This document shows, piece by piece, positions 57,701 to 64,000 of a stretch of 64,000 nt of DNA. Location: assembly GCA_026413225.1 (NCBI GenBank), contig CM048555.1, forward strand, positions 78,871,785 through 78,935,784, in the 5' to 3' direction. Origin of the DNA: Otis tarda (taxonomy: Eukaryota; Chordata; Aves; Otidiformes; Otididae). Position 1 is the first letter of the stretch; each line of letters opens with the position of its first letter. The position numbers were made by a program, and so were the translations under genes. The notes beneath the pieces were generated by a model that was not told the origin of the DNA, searched no databases, and saw nothing but the letters and a program-made list of their open reading frames with translations.

Positions 57701-59267
57701 ATTGTTTGAAGAACAACAAAAAACCAACAAAAAAGTAACAAGTTATTTCCGAAATACAATGCACCAACAAAATAAGAAATGGAATTGAGCAAGAAAAATG
57801 CATTTGACAGGAACAGAATCAGACGAGAGGGAGAACTTATAGCCCTGTGCTAATTTCATAATCTCAGATCATGAGCTGGATGGAAGAATGACAAAAAAGG
57901 TCTTTATCTAATAGATGTGACAGAAGTGATGAGATTGAAAGATGATATTCTTCATCTGAACTGCTACCAAAGATTCATATTCATAGAGTTAAATGTTAAA
58001 CTTTCTCATAAAAATGAAGTATTTGCACTTAATATATTTAGAAATTAGAACCAGGGAGAGATTCTCCTTCCATTTAATCCTCTATAGTTTTTTTGCATAG
58101 ATGAAATGTCTTAAATATGCTAGGGAAATCAGGTAAGTGCATGCTGAGCCTGCTTGCTCATTCACCCACATTACCAAATTGAAAGAGCTGTAAATGTGTT
58201 TGTAAACAGTAAGTTATGGGTTTATGAATTTGCTGTGCTTCAGAATTATGCAAGTCACGTAGTCTTGTACATTTACTCTTGCAGTGTTTTCAAACTGAAC
58301 AAGATCAGGGATGGTGTCTAGGGGAATGAGAGCCTCGCTTGCTAAAAAAAAAAAACCTGTTAGGGTCAGTGTTTCAGTAGCTGGAAATCTGCCCTTTAAA
58401 ATAGTAGAGCAACATGGAATTAATCCTCTCTACCAGTGTTTAAACCTCAGCCTTTTACTTAACTGTATGAGTGTAATTTGGTCTGTTCTGCTTAAGCTTC
58501 TGAAAAGCTCAGGAAAGCTTCTAGGATGCCTGAATTACAACATGGCTTGAGGGTTTCTCTTGCCTTCAACTCTTTGATGCTCTTTCTATTGTTGTAAGGT
58601 CAGCCTAGCCAGCAGCAGCTCATCTTCAACATGACCTGTGGCATTGTCCACCTGAAAGTTCCTGGTGGACCTCAAGTGGTATAGTCAAAACTGATTTTCT
58701 GATTTCTTCCTCTACCAAACATCCACCTATGCTATTTCTTCAGCCATGGGGAAATTGTGTGTTCTTCTCTGTTTCTCTGCTGGATAGGTTTGGCTTGACT
58801 TTGATTCATCTCTGAGCACCCCCAGCACAGCCAGATCTAAGCTACACCATGTTGGGGGATGCACTGTCTTTAGGATTGGGCTTGCCTACAAGGGAAATCT
58901 CTTATTCGGGTCATTCTCATCTCACACCCTCATTTCTTCCTCTTACCCCTGTCAACCTCTTCTTCATACACATGCATTCTTTTAAAATAGAGGTGAAGTG
59001 ACTATTCCTTTAGTTTGTCGTTTAATGGGAATAAGGTAAGTTGTCCCTTTTTGGCATTCCTTCACTGAAAATCTCCTGCTTATCATTCAGCACAAAGGAC
59101 TAGTGCACTTTCTCAGACCTCCGCAGCCTTTTCCCTTTCCCTGTCGATTGTCTCCTACACCTACCGAGGTGTTGCCACCCAGGCACAGCCTGCAGACGTC
59201 AAGACTGTCTGTTGAAAATATTAGCTACATATTTTCTTCCTTTCTTCTCCTCAATCTGTTAACCAGA
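54712..59267. other. Unique AT-rich DNA, no gene recognised
   Basis: A T run at about 55768-55783, a short GT run at 55576 and an A run near 58346. Open frames up to 116 codons (54698-55048) have no motif. No exon or repeat is supported in these 4.5 kb. Confidence 0.55.
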
Positions 59268-59330
59268 GAAGGGGAACTAGGCTAGGTGACCTCCTCAACT
59301 CCTTTCCAATCCCATTTTCTCTAATTCAGT
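59268..59330 (+). mobile_element. Possible old CR1 3' end
   Basis: 'ggggaactaggctaggtgacctcctcaactcctttccaatcccattttctctaattcag' resembles a CR1 terminus ('ggttggactaggtgacctcctgaggtcccttccaacc..ttctatgattct'). It covers only about 60 bases and is diverged, so confidence is low. Confidence 0.4.
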
Positions 59331-61329
59331 AGGTAAAACCCACATTCTATTCATAGAGCCAACCCACTACTCATCTTCACATTTTGCTTAAAAACCCTTT
59401 GTGCTGCTGATGATGAGAGAAGAGCCAACCTTGGCAATGATTATGCAGACAGTTTAATGAGGCTGCTGCTTTTCAGGATGATCAGTTGGTTTGATGATTC
59501 TCTTTATGTCACCCACCTTCTACAAAGTCTCACACCTGAGCTCTCCGTGGCAACTACTCCCTCGTGGTCACGTATTTGCACAGCACCCAATGCAGTGATG
59601 CTCTGGCTCCCTAATGCTGCCAGGTAAAGATAAAAAAGTAGAGATAACGGTTCTGAGTGGACATAGTTTGAGGCTTCACACCAGTTATGAGGAAATGTAA
59701 AAGATTCTGTCCTTTCCAGCACTAAGAAGTTCTCACTTACTAAACTGTAGCTTTTGCGGTTTATGATGACTCATTAACTCAGTCAAAGAATGTGTGTGTA
59801 TTGCACAGAGTAACATAAATAACATAGATTAACAAAATGAATCGAGGAACTAGATTTCTCCATCAAATACTGATAGTCAAGACTGCAGAAAAGAGTAACT
59901 ACTGCTGCTCTTAGGGGTGTCTGTGGTGTTTGGTAAGCCCATTTAACACCGTCATACTTACAGAATTAAAATAAAACCCTGCTAGCAATGTCTGAATGTG
60001 AGAACTGGACATTAACACGTTACTTTTGATAGGTAAAGACTTGTAAGCACAAAAACCACAATCAGACACAGGTCTGGAATACGGGCCTGACACAACCGTA
60101 TTTGGGTTGATTATTAATGGTAATTCCCATCACCATGTCTGTTAGGGCATGCAGAACGTCAGCTCAGGACTAAGTGTGAGACTTGAGAGCAGAATTCACC
60201 TTCCTGCTCTCTTTTGCATGAATATAAACACTGATATCAGTTACACAGCATCCAGACTCTTTGCTGGCTCATTTCTCTACCAGCGAGGAATCACACTCTC
60301 CAGAAGTTCAGTTCTTCTTAAACTTCTCAGAAGCTGGGACAACACATTATCTAACGGAGATTCCATACCTTCGTCACGCCTGAAACCACGAATAAAGTGA
60401 ATTCAGCCACCCAAGATGTGTGATTACTTCTGCATAACCATATTGCTTGAGGCATCCTGCTGTCTTTATTGCAAACCAATCCTCACACTTATAAGGATAT
60501 GACACATTTATTTTGCAATGTGAATATGACTAAACATTTTTTTTTCCCTGATTTGGAAGCAAAGAAATACAGAATAAGTGGCTGCTGCACCACAGATCAG
60601 CTAATGTCATGACGGTGAGCAAAGGTATGAAATGGAGAAAAAAAATATTTTGGCTGAAGATAAGGTGAAGACTCAGAGTGGCATGACCTGTTTAACCGTT
60701 GACTGATCAGAAGAGAGAAGTGCAGAGACTCCTGGCAAGGCAATGAAACAGATGGACAACTTTGCCCAAAGTAGAACTTTTCCCTCTCAGAGAGAGAAAT
60801 GCTAGAGAATCTGTGATGAAGGAGGTATAAATGAATATTCTAGGAAACCAGTAAGTTTTGGACTGCATCTTTAGCTGGTGCAAACTGGAAGGTGAAGGAG
60901 CAGTGAATCAGAGACTGGACCTGTTGTGCTTGTGCTATATCTTCTTTGAACGAAGTGGTTGAGAAAGTGCTGCCCTTGCCCAGGTCTGTGAATGTATGTG
61001 CACGGTTATCGGATAAGTCAGCGGCAGAGCAAAGGGAATGTATTCCATGATATATGGAGCATATGTGGCAAGATAAATTGGGACACTACATTATACTTTG
61101 AAATGTATTCCTAGCCTTAAATAAAACATTTGCTACTAAAAGGACCATTTTAAGAAGGTAACCCAGAGCCTGACTGTGGCTGCAAATCAGGGAGATAATC
61201 ACACGGCAGGGTTGCCCGTTGGAAATTTTGGGGTCCAAATTCAGCCCCTGTGCAAACCAGGGCAACTGCTTTGCAAGCCTACACTGAGTATGCATCTGGC
61301 ATCCAGATTTTGTGCTTCCACTGCATCCA
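59331..61329. other. Unique DNA, no gene recognised
   Basis: No exon, RNA gene or repeat can be supported. Confidence 0.5.
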
Positions 61330-61490
61330 GGGCACGCAGACACATTAGTTCCCGTGCCATATGACGTTTTATTGCTTATGGGCTGTTAAAGGATTATCAG
61401 TAATTCAGGCGATTTGCAGAGAACTCCAATAACAATCTTTCACTGAGCCCTGTGCGTGAGATAATGATGAAAATGCATTTCAAGCTGGAA
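61330..61490. promoter_or_regulatory. Candidate conserved noncoding element
   Basis: A block with CATATGACGTTTTATTGC (E-box plus CREB-like TGACG and a caudal-type TTTATTGC), AGGATTATCAGTAATTCAGG, CCAATAACAATC (SOX-like) and GATAATGATGAAAATGCAT. It has balanced composition and no internal repeats, and looks unlike the neighbouring drift-prone sequence. Enhancer function is inference. Confidence 0.3.
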
Positions 61491-64000
61491 ATATGCCTCC
61501 TATCTCTTACCCAGTCAAAAGCAATTCTACAGCAGTGAGGTACTGTACTCTGAGATGGATTTTAATCTCCCTTCCACCAGTGCAAATTAGAGAAAATTCA
61601 GGTAGAATCAGTGGAGCTACAGTAACATAATTTCAGCAGTGCATGAGGGGAGAGATATTTTTTTTCCAAACAAAGAAGGATTGAAGGGCAGGATTCTCTC
61701 TCCTTATGTCTTCGTCCCTGTATACGCTGATGAATTTCAGGTAGAATGAATCAAGGCAGGGTGAAGCACAAAGGAGATCAAGTAATGTTGACAAGAAGTA
61801 GTTGGTGACAACAGCAGTTAATGCCAAGGAGGCTGAGAGAGGATTTAGTGGTTATGGCACTGGCAGAGGGAGGGAGATAAGGCAGAGACAGTCAGCAAAG
61901 AAGCAGTAAGGACAGAGTCAGCAAAAAACAAAAGGAAGGAAAGGAGCAGCTCAGTGATTAGGAGAGTAAAAACCACTTAGAGGTATTTGTCCCCATCACG
62001 GCATGTGCTCAGCTGCCATTGCAGTACAAGAGGACTGTGTCTCGACAGGAGAACTGAGCCCTTTTAGTGGGAAGGATATTTGCTGTTATCTTTACAGTCA
62101 AGTAGGGACACGGCCCCCATTGCCATCATTTTTGACAGCAGAGACAGCACTAAAACCCAAATTACTATAGGCAGATGAGTTTACCCATTTTGCCCTGCAA
62201 CCTCATCACGTTGGTGAATCAACAGAGGGAAGGTTTCACCCAGCAAACCTCTGGTGGGCAGATACCACCAGCTGGTGAGCTGAAATGCTGTCCTTGCAGC
62301 TCCATCATTTGATTTCTGCTACTAATAACATACATAAACTTTGGACTTTAATTTACTCCTTTTAGCCTGTGTCAGAAGATTGTTTTTCATAAGGTCAGTG
62401 GCATTTTTCAAAGAGCAAAGCAGCAATTTTTGCAGGATGCTGCTGCCACATCCTGAGCACACACTTAGAATACTATTCCCAGCCAAGCAATGGGGTGCTC
62501 AGGGCACCTCTGTACCAACATGAAGGGGAAAAATAAAATTAGAAAATAATTTATCTGTGCCTTTAAACTACTTGGTGCATTCCTTTGGCTAACAGATTCA
62601 AAGCATTGGAGAAAACATGCACAAAACAGTGGTGGCCAGGGATAAAAGAAACACAGATTCAATGCTTTCGTCTGATTGAGTGCATCCTGCTGCAGCTTTC
62701 TGACAACATCCTGGTGCTATCACGTGGTGTCTATATAAAAAATGTCTCTAAAGCCTTAACCCTGCTGACTGGCATGTGCTTGCAGAGAGGACAAGCTGCC
62801 AGCCCCTAGCATGTGTTCAGCCCAGAGGACTGATAATTGTAATTTCTCTCGTGAAATACCCAGAGGCCATGATCATGGTCCAAGACACTCACAGAATTGG
62901 GTGCTGATCTACCTCAAAGAGCAAAATTTTGCATATTAATAAGACAAAGCAGGTTGAAGCTGGCAAATTGTGACTTTTATCTAGCAGAACATCTCTTTTA
63001 TCACTTAAGTGTTTAATTAAATGCACGCATTTATAGAGTACCATAAGAGAGGCACTCGTCCATGTGCACTCAGCTGTCCTTTGGACAAGGAAAGATTTGA
63101 AAGCTTTCACCTTGCAAGTCAAAATTTCACCTCCAGTACCCAAACGAGAATCTTCTCTTCCTCCATTACAAGAAAATAGTTTTCAACATAGCGATTTGGA
63201 ATGTAGAATATCAACAGTAACACCAAAAGAGATTAAAAAGTGTGGACGATACCCCAGTTTAACAAAGACAGCAAAAACCAATATTCTGTGTTTCTGTTTG
63301 TGCTTTTAACTTATGCCAACTGCCCCAAAATCTGTCCTGGCAGCTGGGTACCAGCAAGCCAAATCTAGACACGTGCATCTCCCACAACAAGCCCTTAATC
63401 CTCAACCACATCTCTTGTCCTGGTCAGGATGAAACCACTACTGTGGCCATGCAGATTTTTAGGATTGTGGCCACAGTCCTCCTGTGATCACAGTAACCTT
63501 GGGGCTATTTTGTGCTGGCAACAAGGTGCAAAACAGCTCTACTACAGCTGAGGATGAGGCCTGTGGGTTTGGTCAGTGTACTGATTTACATTTGGTACAA
63601 GCATCACCCAGCTCCGAGCAAAGCTGTGCCAGAACAGTGGTGAGAGCTGCATTGCATTTAAATGAGAGCTCGAAAGTGTATTGAGCTGTTCAGATGGTAA
63701 AGACATCTGCATCCACATCCTCAGTCCGTGTTTCTAAAAGGCACGTATCTCTAAGTACCAGTGCACAGTTTTAAGTTCTCCAATGGCCTGCAAAAATTAA
63801 CACAATACAGTCTTGGCCACGGATCTGTTGAATTTGTTACTAAAAAGAACCCAAAAAAATGCCCCAAGAAGCCATTCAGCACAGATGACTTCAATGAGAC
63901 TTGGCCAGTCTCCTGTAGCAAGTTAATTTCCCACAGAAAATAATTGACAGAGAATGGCAGTTGCAGCCCTTGTGTGTGAGAGAGACTGTCTCTGTATCTC
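61491..64000. other. Unique DNA to window end, no gene recognised
   Basis: No gene, RNA or young repeat seen. A GAGAGA-type run starts near 63979 at the window edge. Confidence 0.5.

Overview
The window looks like avian nuclear DNA, AT-rich and CpG-poor, and most likely intergenic or deep intronic. The case for a bird is the abundance of CR1 LINE copies of several ages, many ending in the diagnostic ATTCTATG-type 3' repeats, plus a solo LTR of a type common in neoavian genomes (family recognised from memory). I found no protein-coding exon, tRNA, rRNA or other RNA gene that I can support. The open frames are short and scattered as expected by chance, and the longest ones with recognisable content are decayed CR1 reading frames or their antisense. 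There is no bacterial, phage or CRISPR content.

Layout. 1-9 kb: mostly unique sequence, a CR1 tail cut by the window edge, and an AT-rich candidate conserved block near 5.3 kb. 8.9-11.2 kb: two CR1 copies in opposite orientation. 13.1-13.3 kb: a candidate regulatory block with paired TTGTGCAAC motifs and an octamer. 13.6-18.6 kb: a CR1-rich cluster. It contains an unusually long CR1 that still carries the ORF1 esterase region and the reverse transcriptase (RT), but has lost the endonuclease. Further on, a minus-strand CR1 meets a plus-strand CR1 head to head at about 17,997. 20.7-21.7 kb and 33.9-34.4 kb: two very old minus-strand CR1 relics. 26-32 kb: unique DNA with candidate noncoding elements and a CpG-rich patch at 31.5 kb. 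34.9-43.6 kb: old CR1 tails, MIR-like SINE remnants, a possible foldback (MITE-like) element at 39.2-39.4 kb and an ancient CR1 3' end at 43.1-43.6 kb. 47-54.7 kb: a second repeat cluster (four CR1 copies and a 569-bp solo LTR with target-site duplication). 54.7-64 kb: unique DNA with one weak old CR1 tail and one candidate conserved block.

No set of genes works together here. What can be read is a history of insertions: very old CR1/MIR relics shared in style with other amniotes, then intermediate CR1s, then younger CR1s and an endogenous retrovirus reduced to one LTR. Between them lie unique stretches, some with clustered homeodomain/SOX/POU/C/EBP-like motifs that could be enhancers. Repeat family assignments rest on remembered consensus patterns, not on a database search, and boundaries are good to about 10-30 bases unless stated otherwise.
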